From a virus, in IMG/VR virus record IMGVR_UViG_3300025420_000016, positions 1 through 31,408 of that record: a stretch of 31,408 bases of DNA, one strand, 5' to 3'. Position 1 is the first letter of the stretch. Each line of letters starts with the position of its first letter. This document shows, in pieces, positions 21,405 through 29,943 of this stretch. Position numbers and translations under genes: made by a program. Under the pieces are notes generated by a model. The model worked only from the letters and a program-made list of their open reading frames with translations. It had not been told where the DNA came from and did not search any database.

Positions 21405-21629
21405 ATGGAACTACAACAACTATTTGATATTGTCGTCACGATTGCAGGATTTCTTGCAGGATGGGTGCTGAATAACATAACCAAGGCTATAGAACGTCTA
21501 GACTCAGACATTCGTGATATGCCAAAAGACTATGTGACTAAAGATGACTATCACAGAGATATAGGCGAAATTAAAAGTATTTGTAAGCAGATATTTGACA
21601 AGCTAGATAACAAGGCAGATAAAAATTAA
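21405..21629 (+). CDS. Small single-pass membrane protein
   Basis: This 74-residue protein has one hydrophobic segment (about residues 6-22, FDIVVTIAGFLAGWVLN) and a charged cytoplasmic tail with helix IERLDSDIRDMPKDYVTKDD and a lysine-rich end. I have seen this tail pattern (KDDYhrdIgeIKsicdKIfdKLD) in small phage proteins near fibre genes; the role is unknown and a holin-like or spanin-like function is unproven. No Shine-Dalgarno box precedes the ATG. The stop overlaps the apparent start of the next gene. Confidence 0.6.
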   Translation: MELQQLFDIVVTIAGFLAGWVLNNITKAIERLDSDIRDMPKDYVTKDDYHRDIGEIKSICKQIFDKLDNKADKN

Positions 21630-21966
21630 CCAAAATGATTTATCTTACGTAGAGTTTGGTGACCTAGAAGGTCTTGCCAGGCTTACGTTCGAGAATTATT
21701 TACAGCATGAACTGTTCTTTAGCACGTTAAATACAAAAGGTGTAGAGACACCGTTCTATCCTATAGAAGATTTAAACCCAGCTAACATTGATGATTGGTT
21801 GCTTATACACAACCAGATGCACGAGTCTTTAGCGCAGATTCTTAATTTAGAAAACCCTTTTCAATTGCTAGATGCTGATTTCAACAAAGAAGATGACTTC
21901 TATGATTGGATAGGTGTTCACCAAGATATACACCAGCAGATAGCACAAGCATTAGGAGTGTTCTGA
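21625..21966 (+). CDS. Conserved protein with apparent ATT start codon
   Basis: An open frame runs from just after a TAG at 21604-21606 to TGA at 21964-21966, but has no ATG, GTG or TTG in its first half. From the ATT at 21625 it encodes 113 residues beginning (M)NQNDLSYVEFGDLEGLAR. It then has two matching helix-rich halves: IDDWLLIHNQMHESLAQIL and DDFYDWIGVHQDIHQQIAQA. That repeat and the acidic-aromatic character make it clearly coding. AAGG lies 9 bases before the ATT, and the next ATG overlaps its stop (TGATG). The alternative is a +1 frameshift from the membrane-protein gene at AAA-AAT-TAA, which would make a fused membrane-anchored protein. Confidence 0.7.
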   Translation: MNQNDLSYVEFGDLEGLARLTFENYLQHELFFSTLNTKGVETPFYPIEDLNPANIDDWLLIHNQMHESLAQILNLENPFQLLDADFNKEDDFYDWIGVHQDIHQQIAQALGVF

Positions 21967-24740
21967 TGGCTTTAGATACTGGTAATTACGCAATAATTAC
22001 AACAGGCAGGGGAGATACACAAACTGTTTCATATCCTCCTGATACAACTTATGGATATTTAAATTCCACCATTGATGCTATACCTGGATTAAGGGACGTT
22101 ATTAATGCTGGTGGAAAAAGCATGTATACACAGTTGCAAAATGCAATGTCTAACCCAATTCAGTATTCTGAATTAGGTTTGTTAGGAGCTTTGGCAAACG
22201 GTGACCAATCTCAAATCTCATCCAATGCACAATTTTTAACAAATCAAGGAAAAGATGTAACGTCAATACAAACTGACTTAAATGTTCTTAATCAACAAAT
22301 TGCTGCGGGGGAAAGCAATGGATTTGCTGGGCTTGTTGGTGGCGTTGCTGGTAACATTTTAAGTACCGTACTTTCTAGCCCTACTGCTATGGCTGGTATT
22401 GTTGCAACAGTATTATTGCCTGAAATGGCTGGAGAAATTGCTCCTTATATTGCTAGTTCATTAAATTTGAATATGGCAGTAACTTCTGAGGCGTTAATTG
22501 CAAAAGGAGTTGCTACTGCGTTATTGTCAGCGGGTGTACAAATGGGAGAGGGTGTACCGCAAGACCAAGCAATTAAAAATGCAGCAATTAATTCTTTAAT
22601 AACAACTGGCTCAAATGAAGTTGCTCTTAAACTTAATGAAATTCAAAATACGGTATCTCCTGCGGTAATTAATGCTTTAACGTCAGCGGGTGGCGGTGCT
22701 GTTCTTACATTGGCAAATGGAGGCACAAGTCAACAAGCTGTGCAAAATGCAATAGCAGGTGCTGCTGCTTCAACGGCTGGTACTGTTTCTCAAAATGCAG
22801 GATTAAATCCAACAACATCTAATGTTATTGCGGGCGCAACTGGAGGAGCGTTAACGGCTGGTGCTGGACCTGCGGGAGCTGTTACAGGTGCTTTGGGAGG
22901 ATACATGCAACCTGTATTGCCTCCTGGAACAATACCTGTAACGTTGCAAGATGGCTCAACAGGTTACATAACCAATCAAGGTGTTGTTTATAACAAAGAC
23001 GGAACAATTAACCAAGAAGCCAGTGTTAACAAAACAATAACAAATGCTCCAGGAACTCAAGTTGCAGCTCTTGCTGGTGGTTATACACTTTCAAATGTCA
23101 ACACGCCTGAACAACTTGCCACAGCTGGTATTACATTGCCACAAGGTTATTCTTTAGGTTCAAATAACGACCCAAATTCTGTCCTTGTAAATTTAACTGG
23201 AGGTCAAACTGCTTGGGTAACACAAACAGACCCAAATGCACCATCTTTGCCCCCTGCTGCGGCTGTATTACCACCACCTATTAATCCTGGTATTGGTATT
23301 AATTTAGCAGATTTAGATGCTAATTCGTTACAGGGTTTAACTGCTTACATAAACGCAGGCAGTGGAGGCGGTGGTGCTCAGGGAACATCTGCTGATTTTA
23401 ATTTTATTGGAACTGTAAACGGCACACCAATATTTAGCAGTAATGGTCAACAGTTTGCTTTAATTACAGTAAACGGCTCACCATCTTTGCAAGACCAAAA
23501 TGGCACTACTTACTTTTTAAGCCCAGAAGTAGATAAGCAATTAACTCAACTTCAAACGTTGACGAACCAATCGGTAACATCAAATAATGATATGTTGCCG
23601 TCAATTGATTCAAAATCTATATCTGACCCTACCAAAACTGATACCAGTGCAACTACAACTGATACTAGTAAAACAACATCTGAAACTACGGGTACTGAAT
23701 CAGGAGGCGGACAAACTACTGGTGGGACAACAACAAGCAATGCTGGACCAGCAGGTACAACAACTACCACAGAAACTCCAAGCGGAACTGATGCTTACGG
23801 TGTTGTTACACCAGGAGGTAAAGACCTTGGTTTAAATAAAAGTATTGTTGATTTAATAAATCAATTTTTACCAACTCCAATAAATGATGGCGGTCCTCCA
23901 TTAGACCCTACAAGCATTACATATACTGCTCCAACACCACAAACAACAAGTGGAGGAACTACAGGAACAACAGGTGGTACTACTGGTACAACTGGTACAA
24001 CAGCAGTCACTGGGGTTACTGGTGGAGAAACTGGTGGAGGTACACAAGGTGGTACTACTGGTGGTGCAACTGGTGGCACTACAGGAGGAGGAACGCCAAC
24101 AACCACAACAACTACTACACCTAGTGGCTCACCCACTGGTACACCGACTGTTACAGCAGGTGGAAGTGGAGGCGGAGGAACAACAGGCGGAGCAACTGGA
24201 GGTACAACAAGTGGAGCTGGAGGCACTACTACAGTAACACTTGGGAGTGGAGGCGGTAACGCAGGAACTGGAACTTCTGTTGGAGGTACTGGAACTACAG
24301 GCACTGGAACAATACTTGGCACAACAGGCTCTGGAGGCGGTGGCACTGGAGGTGGTGGTGGCACTGGAGTAGGAACAGGTGGAGGCGAAGGTGGTTCTGG
24401 CGGAGGCACAGGTGGCGGTACTGGCGGAGGAACAGGCGGTGGAGGAGGTGTTGGAGGTGGCACACCACCACCCGTATCAAGCGTTGACCCTAACCTCTAC
24501 ATTTACGGTAATGTGCCTAAGAATTTAGGTACAACGCTAGGTGTGTTGCCTATACGTGCTCCTCAACCCATAACAGGTCAGACACAAGGCTTGGGGGGTG
24601 GCGCAGCAGGTGGAGTCTCAGTAGAATCAGACCAGCCACAAAAGGCAGTCTGGAACGTACAGTCTCTCAAACTTCAGCCAGGGGCGCAGGAAGAAGAAAC
24701 TAAAGATTACGGTAACTTGTCCACAGTATTAGGAATTTAA
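21966..24740 (+). CDS. Large ejection-type virion protein with Gly/Thr-rich region
   Basis: From the ATG that overlaps the previous stop this is 924 residues; a longer frame back to 21906 would lie wholly inside the neighbouring gene. Residues about 120-330 hold long hydrophobic Ala/Gly/Val stretches (GLVGGVAGNILSTVLSSPTA; AVTGALGGYM), which may enter a membrane. Residues about 560-850 are almost pure Gly/Thr (GGTTGGATGGTTGGGTP type) and must be flexible. The last 80 residues return to ordinary sequence. It opens a run of four large proteins in the place of podovirus internal ejection proteins, which leave the head with DNA and form a channel through the host envelope. That role is inferred. 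Confidence 0.6.
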   Translation: MALDTGNYAIITTGRGDTQTVSYPPDTTYGYLNSTIDAIPGLRDVINAGGKSMYTQLQNAMSNPIQYSELGLLGALANGDQSQISSNAQFLTNQGKDVTSIQTDLNVLNQQIAAGESNGFAGLVGGVAGNILSTVLSSPTAMAGIVATVLLPEMAGEIAPYIASSLNLNMAVTSEALIAKGVATALLSAGVQMGEGVPQDQAIKNAAINSLITTGSNEVALKLNEIQNTVSPAVINALTSAGGGAVLTLANGGTSQQAVQNAIAGAAASTAGTVSQNAGLNPTTSNVIAGATGGALTAGAGPAGAVTGALGGYMQPVLPPGTIPVTLQDGSTGYITNQGVVYNKDGTINQEASVNKTITNAPGTQVAALAGGYTLSNVNTPEQLATAGITLPQGYSLGSNNDPNSVLVNLTGGQTAWVTQTDPNAPSLPPAAAVLPPPINPGIGINLADLDANSLQGLTAYINAGSGGGGAQGTSADFNFIGTVNGTPIFSSNGQQFALITVNGSPSLQDQNGTTYFLSPEVDKQLTQLQTLTNQSVTSNNDMLPSIDSKSISDPTKTDTSATTTDTSKTTSETTGTESGGGQTTGGTTTSNAGPAGTTTTTETPSGTDAYGVVTPGGKDLGLNKSIVDLINQFLPTPINDGGPPLDPTSITYTAPTPQTTSGGTTGTTGGTTGTTGTTAVTGVTGGETGGGTQGGTTGGATGGTTGGGTPTTTTTTTPSGSPTGTPTVTAGGSGGGGTTGGATGGTTSGAGGTTTVTLGSGGGNAGTGTSVGGTGTTGTGTILGTTGSGGGGTGGGGGTGVGTGGGEGGSGGGTGGGTGGGTGGGGGVGGGTPPPVSSVDPNLYIYGNVPKNLGTTLGVLPIRAPQPITGQTQGLGGGAAGGVSVESDQPQKAVWNVQSLKLQPGAQEEETKDYGNLSTVLGI
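23940..24470 (+). repeat. Low-complexity Gly/Thr codon repeats
   Basis: This stretch is built of short imperfect repeats of GGT-GGA-ACT-type codons encoding Gly and Thr, with few charged residues. The opposite strand looks like an open frame rich in Pro and Val only because of this composition. Slippage during replication can change its length between relatives. Confidence 0.75.
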
Positions 24741-24741
24741 T

Positions 24742-25803
24742 ATGGTAAACGCAGTCAGAAACTTAACAAGAATGGGCGCAGATGTGCGTCAGATTGCCAA
24801 GCTATTACAAGCAAAAGCTCCTTTTGGGCACAAACTTGCCTACATCAATGATGAGGAAGCTAAACTTCTAAAGAAGAGGGGTGGCTCTGGACGCATCACT
24901 AAAGAAGGTATTCCGTCTTATGAAGATGGAACAGAGGGAGAGCCGTATTTGACTGGTGGTGCAGGTCCAGGTCCTGCAACAGAAACTGCTCCCGCACCTT
25001 CACAACCAATTACAAGCGATTTCTCTGGTGGTGGTAACGAGCCATATTCCACTGCTGGTGCTGGACCGTCTGTGTCTAGTCAGCCAGATTTAAGCCCTCT
25101 GCAACCACAAACAATTACCCCTCAACCTAGCATACCCAATATAGATGTGGGACTGGCTAATCAAGGGGCACAGTCATTTGCTGATACTGAAGTTAATCCA
25201 ACAGACGCAAGACTGGCTGCGGGTACGCAAGTAAGTCCTTTGGAAAGTGCACCGCCAACACCAAAAGCACCTCCTCCTCCTCCTGAAGCACCAATGTCTG
25301 ACAGAACAAAAGCAGCGTTAGGCATAGGTGGATTACAAGCTATTTTAGGCGCACAACAGATTAAGAAAGCACAAGCTGGAGCTAACGCACCTTCTGCTGC
25401 ACTGGCTGCCCTTGGAGCACCTCAACAACAACTTGGCGCACAAGAAATGGCTCAAGCTCAAAGAGGTGAGTTGACTGCGGGTAACCAGGCAGCAATACAA
25501 GCTGCCAGAGCACAGTTAGGGCAAGGTATTGCCAACAGGGGTGGTGTTGGTGTGGCACAAGCGGTTAATCAAATAACGTCATTGACCAACCAGGCGTTGC
25601 AACAACAATACTCACAAGGCTCTAAAGACTTAGCTGCGGGTAATCAATACGCTGCTTCTGCAATACAACTAGGCGTACAACAAGACCAATATATACAGAG
25701 TATGACTGCCAATTATGTTGCTAATTTAGCTAGAACTGTGGCTAGTTTGTACGGTGCAACTCCGCAAACAAATGAAACTAAACCTAACGTACCCGCACCA
25801 TAA
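24742..25803 (+). CDS. Virion protein with a GHxLAYI...LLKxxGGSG N-terminal motif
   Basis: This 353-residue protein starts MVNAVRNLTRMGADVRQIAK and has GHKLAYINDEEAKLLKKRGG at residues 29-48. I recognise this as a small domain (GDTxLAHIxPxEAxLLKxxGG) that begins several virion proteins of podovirus-like phages. Residues 60-180 are Pro/Gly/Thr-rich and flexible, and the rest (185-340) is Ala/Gln-rich helix with an AQRGELTAGNQAAIQAARAQ stretch. It is a probable ejection protein. AGGAATTTAAT precedes the ATG. Confidence 0.6.
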   Translation: MVNAVRNLTRMGADVRQIAKLLQAKAPFGHKLAYINDEEAKLLKKRGGSGRITKEGIPSYEDGTEGEPYLTGGAGPGPATETAPAPSQPITSDFSGGGNEPYSTAGAGPSVSSQPDLSPLQPQTITPQPSIPNIDVGLANQGAQSFADTEVNPTDARLAAGTQVSPLESAPPTPKAPPPPPEAPMSDRTKAALGIGGLQAILGAQQIKKAQAGANAPSAALAALGAPQQQLGAQEMAQAQRGELTAGNQAAIQAARAQLGQGIANRGGVGVAQAVNQITSLTNQALQQQYSQGSKDLAAGNQYAASAIQLGVQQDQYIQSMTANYVANLARTVASLYGATPQTNETKPNVPAP

Positions 25804-25814
25804 GGAGAAAAATA

Positions 25815-27194
25815 ATGGGAACACTAACAAAATCTTTGGGTACAGATGTAAATTCTCCTGTGTCTGCTGTAGCTCCATCTTCTAAGTTCTTTCAAGAAGA
25901 ACTGATGCCTTCTATGCAGCAAATGCAAACAGCTTTAGGTGTAGAAGAAAAGTTTAAAAAAGAAAAAAGTGTGCAAGAAGCGCAACAACAAGCAGACATT
26001 TTGGGAAAAGATGTAATGCTGGCAGAAGAAGAAAACAAAAAACTTAGAGAAGACCCTACCAGGGCTAAATACCAAGCTGCTATAAGCCAAAAAGAAAGTG
26101 CAGCTTATATACCAGACCAAGAAAACCCTGAACGTTTAGCAACCATTTTGGCGTTGACAAACCTTATGGGAGTAGCCATAGGTCGTGGTGGAAAAGCAAA
26201 TGCACAGACTGCTTTGGCTGCACAAAACGGAATGTTAGAAGGTTACCAAAAAGGTCGTGCAGACATTATCAAGCAACAAAAAGACATATTTGATGAGACT
26301 CAAAAGAAACTAGATAAAACCATAGATGATTTGCACAGGGGTATGCAAGACGCTGCTATTTTGTACGCTAAAGATAAAGAAGCTGGTCATCAAAAAGCTA
26401 TGTTAACTATGGCTGCAAACCAAGCTAGTTTTATGAAAGATTTTTATGACAAAAATGGCATGGGTCAAACTTATGAAATGTCAAAACAAATCTATGAGAT
26501 GAAAAATAAGAAATATGAGGAAATGAAAAAAGAAGAAGCTAAAAATACCATCACTCCTTATCAACAAAAAAAGTTAAATCTAGAAGAAAGAGCGCTTAAG
26601 ATTAAAGAAGAAAAGGCAACTGGTGGAGGCGTAGGTGCTTTACCTAAAGATGCTAAAACCAAAGACGAATATAGAGCTAGATACGAAGTAATTAAAAATA
26701 TTGAAGATTTAGAGTCGTTATTAAAAGACCCTAAATACTCAAAATTTATTACGCCTTTGACCAAGTTTACACCAGATATAATTGCTAACTTGCAACAAAA
26801 CTTCCCAGAGTTGCAATCTAAATTAGCAAGAATTCAAGCTCAAGAGTTTTTGATTGGTGGTAAAGCCTTGACCGCTGGTGAACAAAAAATATTAGAACCT
26901 ATTTACGGATGGAGAGGTTTAACTGCGGATTCTTTGAGACAGCGTTTGAATGAAACCAAACGTTCAATTCAAACAACTCAGGCTTTAAATGAAGAAATCT
27001 ATCCTGGTTTTAAAGACTTACGACCAAAATTAAATGCTGCTTATGAAAGCATCGGAAAAATCCCAACAATTCCTCAAAGAAACATAGACCAAGTTACCTA
27101 CGAAAAAAATCAAATTATTAAAATGGGAGATAAGTCTTACCGTGTTATTGATGATTCTGACCCAACTGACCCTGAACTTGAGGAAGTCAAATGA
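25815..27194 (+). CDS. Long helical ejection-type virion protein
   Basis: This 459-residue protein is largely coiled coil: a Gln/Lys/Glu-rich run from about residue 30 to 120 (LGVEEKFKKEKSVQEAQQQA), a Gly-rich hinge near 130 (LMGVAIGRGGKANAQTALAA) and charged helices to about residue 275. A more globular C-terminal part contains ARIQAQEFLIGGKALTAGEQ. A perfect AAGGAGAAAAATA leader suggests strong expression. It sits second to last of the four large proteins; internal virion or ejection protein is likely, with no family recognised. Confidence 0.6.
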   Translation: MGTLTKSLGTDVNSPVSAVAPSSKFFQEELMPSMQQMQTALGVEEKFKKEKSVQEAQQQADILGKDVMLAEEENKKLREDPTRAKYQAAISQKESAAYIPDQENPERLATILALTNLMGVAIGRGGKANAQTALAAQNGMLEGYQKGRADIIKQQKDIFDETQKKLDKTIDDLHRGMQDAAILYAKDKEAGHQKAMLTMAANQASFMKDFYDKNGMGQTYEMSKQIYEMKNKKYEEMKKEEAKNTITPYQQKKLNLEERALKIKEEKATGGGVGALPKDAKTKDEYRARYEVIKNIEDLESLLKDPKYSKFITPLTKFTPDIIANLQQNFPELQSKLARIQAQEFLIGGKALTAGEQKILEPIYGWRGLTADSLRQRLNETKRSIQTTQALNEEIYPGFKDLRPKLNAAYESIGKIPTIPQRNIDQVTYEKNQIIKMGDKSYRVIDDSDPTDPELEEVK

Positions 27195-28684
27195 AATTAT
27201 CAGAATTAACCAGCGGGGAAGAACAAACTACGGCTGAAACCCCCAAACGACTAAAACTATCAGACATTAAGAAAACTTCTCCAGAAGAATCTAGTTTAGG
27301 GGGTGGATTAAAAGCTGCAGGTAAGTCGGCAGTTGAGGCTGTACCTGGTGCGCTTGGTGGATGGGCTGGAGCAGAATTAGGGGCAGGTCTTGGATTAATG
27401 ACAGGTCCTGCTGCGCCTGTCGCCTCTCCTTTGTTAGCTATTGGAGGTGGACTTGCGGGATATATGCAAGGCGAAAAAGCTGCTGAAGGTCTTGGTAAAT
27501 TAATTCCTGAAAGCGTAAAAAAAGCAACAGGTTTTGCGCCAGAAACAAGAGTAAAAGAACAAGCAGAATATCCTATTTCATCTATATTAGGTACAACAAT
27601 TCCAGATATTACAGCAATTGTTCGTGGTGGTTATAAAGCATCAAAGCCTGGTGTTAAAGCGTTGACTTCTCCTGAAGCGGTTGGTCAAGTTAGTGATTTT
27701 CAACAGCTGGGTGAAAGAGTTGAAAAAGCATTAACAGGACCTAAAAAAGCCGTTATTGAAGCTAGAAAGAAAGAAGCTACACAACTATATAACCAAGCAA
27801 AAGACACGGCTAGAAAAGTTCAAACTGCTGGTCAACCTTTTGCGGAATCTCCACAAGGAATAGCTTTAGCAAGAGACTTAGAAAATTCAAAATACTTTAC
27901 AGACTCTCAAGGAAATAAATTTTTAAAAAGTCAAAAAGAAATAGATGCCATTGATGACGTTCTTTCTGTTTTAAAGCCTAAAGTATCAGGAGGTCAAGTT
28001 TCTCCTCTTGGAGCTGGTGTGGTTTCTCAAAGAGTTACAAAAAAAACTCCAACGGTTCAAACACAAAAAGACATAGATGCTTTTATTGATGAACTTCGGT
28101 CTATTCGTGATGCCAACAAGCCTGGTCAACCTGTTACCAATTACGCTGGACTTACTAGGGAATACAGAAAAAATCTTATAGATAAGATTGAACGTCATTT
28201 ATATGATTGGGATAAAGATTACGAAAAAGCAGACCAGGCATATAAAGCAGCATCTCAGAAGTTAGCTCCATTTGAAACAGATTTAATGAGAAGAATTCTT
28301 AGAGAAGAAAAATACACTCCAGGAGAAATTGCCAGAGATACAGAAGCGTTTGCAAAAGAGTTTTTCAGTAGTTCAGACAAAGTAAAAGAACTAAAGTTTG
28401 CCACTGGTGACCCAAAATTTGTTTCTGATTTGGGTAAAGATTTTGCAGCAACAAAGTTAGACGGAATGACTCCTGCTAGAGTAAAAGAATTTGCATTTGC
28501 TCCTGAAAATCAAGGATGGATGACGGAAGCGGGAATAAAAGACGTTGTTCAAAAATACGCCCAAGAAGCGACAAAAGTTGAGTCAAGAAAAAATATGTTG
28601 AAATATTTTGGTATTGGAGCAGCTGGTTCTGCTATTGGTTTTCCATTAGCAAGAAGTATTCTTGGTGGATTTCAAAATTTATAG
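27191..28684 (+). CDS. Ejection-type virion protein with Gly/Ala-rich hydrophobic end regions
   Basis: This 497-residue protein has a Gly/Ala-rich hydrophobic stretch near the N-terminus (about residues 47-94; GGWAGAELGAGLGLMTGPAA) and another at the C-terminus (FGIGAAGSAIGFPLARSILG). The intervening sequence is charged helix (KAVIEARKKEATQLYNQAKD). Such ends could insert into the host membrane when the protein is ejected. The start overlaps the preceding stop by ATGA and has GAGG seven bases before. The context is the last of four large virion proteins. Confidence 0.6.
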   Translation: MKLSELTSGEEQTTAETPKRLKLSDIKKTSPEESSLGGGLKAAGKSAVEAVPGALGGWAGAELGAGLGLMTGPAAPVASPLLAIGGGLAGYMQGEKAAEGLGKLIPESVKKATGFAPETRVKEQAEYPISSILGTTIPDITAIVRGGYKASKPGVKALTSPEAVGQVSDFQQLGERVEKALTGPKKAVIEARKKEATQLYNQAKDTARKVQTAGQPFAESPQGIALARDLENSKYFTDSQGNKFLKSQKEIDAIDDVLSVLKPKVSGGQVSPLGAGVVSQRVTKKTPTVQTQKDIDAFIDELRSIRDANKPGQPVTNYAGLTREYRKNLIDKIERHLYDWDKDYEKADQAYKAASQKLAPFETDLMRRILREEKYTPGEIARDTEAFAKEFFSSSDKVKELKFATGDPKFVSDLGKDFAATKLDGMTPARVKEFAFAPENQGWMTEAGIKDVVQKYAQEATKVESRKNMLKYFGIGAAGSAIGFPLARSILGGFQNL

Positions 28685-28693
28685 GAGTTAATC

Positions 28694-28855
28694 ATGCCAC
28701 TCAGAAAAGGAAAATCTCGTGAAGTCATTTCAGAAAACATTAGCAAGCTCACAAAAGAGGGTGGTCGCCCCCGCAAACAAATTATTGCTATCGCTTTGTC
28801 AACGGCTCGTAAGCCCAAAAAATCAGCTAAACGAAAAAGCAAAAGAAGCCGTTAA
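28694..28855 (+). CDS. Small basic phage protein (possible DUF6496 type)
   Basis: A 53-residue frame starts MPLRKGKSREVISENISKLT, continues with a GRPRKQIIAIALSTARK helix and ends in a Lys/Arg-rich tail (SAKRKSKRSR). This pattern is familiar from a widespread family of small phage proteins with an R/K-x-QAIAIALSxARK motif, possibly DUF6496. The function is unknown, but nucleic-acid binding is likely from the basic tail. GGAGTTAATC precedes the ATG. It is the first of three small basic proteins in the last 3 kb. Confidence 0.7.
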   Translation: MPLRKGKSREVISENISKLTKEGGRPRKQIIAIALSTARKPKKSAKRKSKRSR

Positions 28856-28870
28856 GCTAGGTTTTAAATT

Positions 28871-29095
28871 ATGAGCAAAAAAAGTAAAGACAAAGGTATA
28901 AACCCAGAGCTTGAGAAAGCCATCTCTGAGTTGCTCAGGGCTACCATGATTGACCCTACCGCATCACTGACAGACAAGACAAAGATACTGGACCGTGCGC
29001 TCAAGCTAGAGGCTTTGAAAGCAAAGCTATCGGATGACGAGTACGGCTCAGGGTTTTTTAACCACGATGACGAGGAAGAAGATAAGGATATATGA
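28871..29095 (+). CDS. Small charged helical phage protein
   Basis: This 74-residue protein has a basic N-terminus, a helix (LEKAISELLRATMIDPTASL), then DRALKLEALKAKLSDDEYGS and an acidic end (NHDDEEEDKDI). I recall the KLEALKxKxxDDxYGSGFF pattern from small phage proteins of unknown role. It lies just before the lysis cassette. The ribosome-binding site is weak (TAGG). Confidence 0.6.
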   Translation: MSKKSKDKGINPELEKAISELLRATMIDPTASLTDKTKILDRALKLEALKAKLSDDEYGSGFFNHDDEEEDKDI

Positions 29096-29124
29096 TAATA
29101 TGATTACCTTTAACGGGAGAAATC

Positions 29125-29349
29125 ATGGATTCAGTAACTTTAATACGTCTAGCCTTAGAGGTCATCTCAGACCGATTGATAACGATATTGGCGTTGTCGA
29201 TGAGTTGCGGTCTGGCTTGCTACACAATGTGGGCAGGGGATTGGACAAGAGTCGCAACTTTGAGTATATTTGTGTTATTCAGTTACTTGATAGTAACCAA
29301 CAAGGAGAGAAATAATGCCAAGCAGCAACAGAAAGAATCAGTGGATTAA
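29125..29349 (+). CDS. Two-helix holin candidate
   Basis: This 74-residue protein has two hydrophobic stretches, at about residues 19-37 (LITILALSMSCGLACYTMWA) and 43-58 (VATLSIFVLFSYLIVT), and a polar basic C-terminus (NKERNNAKQQQKESVD). Length, two helices and a charged tail fit a class II-like holin, which would form holes in the inner membrane to time lysis. GGGAGAAATC precedes the ATG. The proximity to the 3TM holin-like gene and the endopeptidase supports the idea. Confidence 0.55.
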   Translation: MDSVTLIRLALEVISDRLITILALSMSCGLACYTMWAGDWTRVATLSIFVLFSYLIVTNKERNNAKQQQKESVD

Positions 29350-29593
29350 CAAAGACGGTTATGAGAATCAGCACATGGCTAATTCTCAAGTTCAAAGACC
29401 ACACGAGGTTAACCAACAAATAGCCAAGTCAATTCGTCCACAGTTGCCCAGAGATGGTTCTGTTGACATGGCTAGATGGACTCCTGGCACTCTGCCAAAA
29501 GGAGGTTTTCGTTCTGTAATTGATTTCTCTGGCACACCCAGTTATGACACTAAAAAAAGCCCAACTGAAGGTTCAGGCAAGAAGGTGTACTAA
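29315..29593 (+). CDS. Hypothetical protein of the lysis region
   Basis: This 92-residue protein starts MPSSNRKNQWINKDGYENQH and is polar, Asn/Gln/Pro-rich, with a GGFRSVIDFSGTPSYDTKKS segment near the end. No family is recognised. It overlaps the holin candidate by 35 bases in another frame and has a strong AAGGAGAGAAATA leader. It is probably flexible. Its position beside the paralogue of 19567-19902 hints at a virion role. Confidence 0.6.
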   Translation: MPSSNRKNQWINKDGYENQHMANSQVQRPHEVNQQIAKSIRPQLPRDGSVDMARWTPGTLPKGGFRSVIDFSGTPSYDTKKSPTEGSGKKVY

Positions 29594-29943
29594 TGGCTAA
29601 TAATATTCCTTTTCAGCCCATGGGTCCGACCGTAAAGGTTTCGGTCACAGGCGCTGCCAACACACAATCTAACGTATTTACCATCACGGCTACCAGTCCT
29701 TGCCAACAGTATTATTTGGCAAACTCTGATACCAGTGCTGCGGTATATGTACAGATAAATGCGTCTAATTCTTTCAATGTTTCTTTGCCAGACACAGGAC
29801 CTTCTAACGTTATTTCGTTGCCTCCTTACTCTTACAAAGTTGTAACTTGGCTACAGGTTGGTCCTACTGCTAACGTTTATGCGAAAGTAATTGGAGACGC
29901 AGCTAACGCATCTGTTTACGTTTGTCCTGGCGAGGGGTTCTAA
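29593..29943 (+). CDS. Beta-rich virion-associated protein, paralogue of 19567-19902
   Basis: This 116-residue protein begins MANNIPFQPMGPTVKVSVTG, has a TNVFTITATSPCQQYYLANS-like core and ends VYAKVIGDAANASVYVCPGE. The layout and end match the gene at 19567-19902. It is coupled by TAATG to both neighbours. A minor virion or fibre protein is likely; why a copy lies in the lysis region is unclear. Confidence 0.55.
   Translation: MANNIPFQPMGPTVKVSVTGAANTQSNVFTITATSPCQQYYLANSDTSAAVYVQINASNSFNVSLPDTGPSNVISLPPYSYKVVTWLQVGPTANVYAKVIGDAANASVYVCPGEGF

Noticed and set aside
23861-24463. Minus-strand frame rich in Pro and Val opposite the Gly/Thr-rich region
   Set aside because: Complement of GGT/GGA/ACA codons automatically gives Pro/Val codons; no ribosome site and wrong strand inside a late operon.
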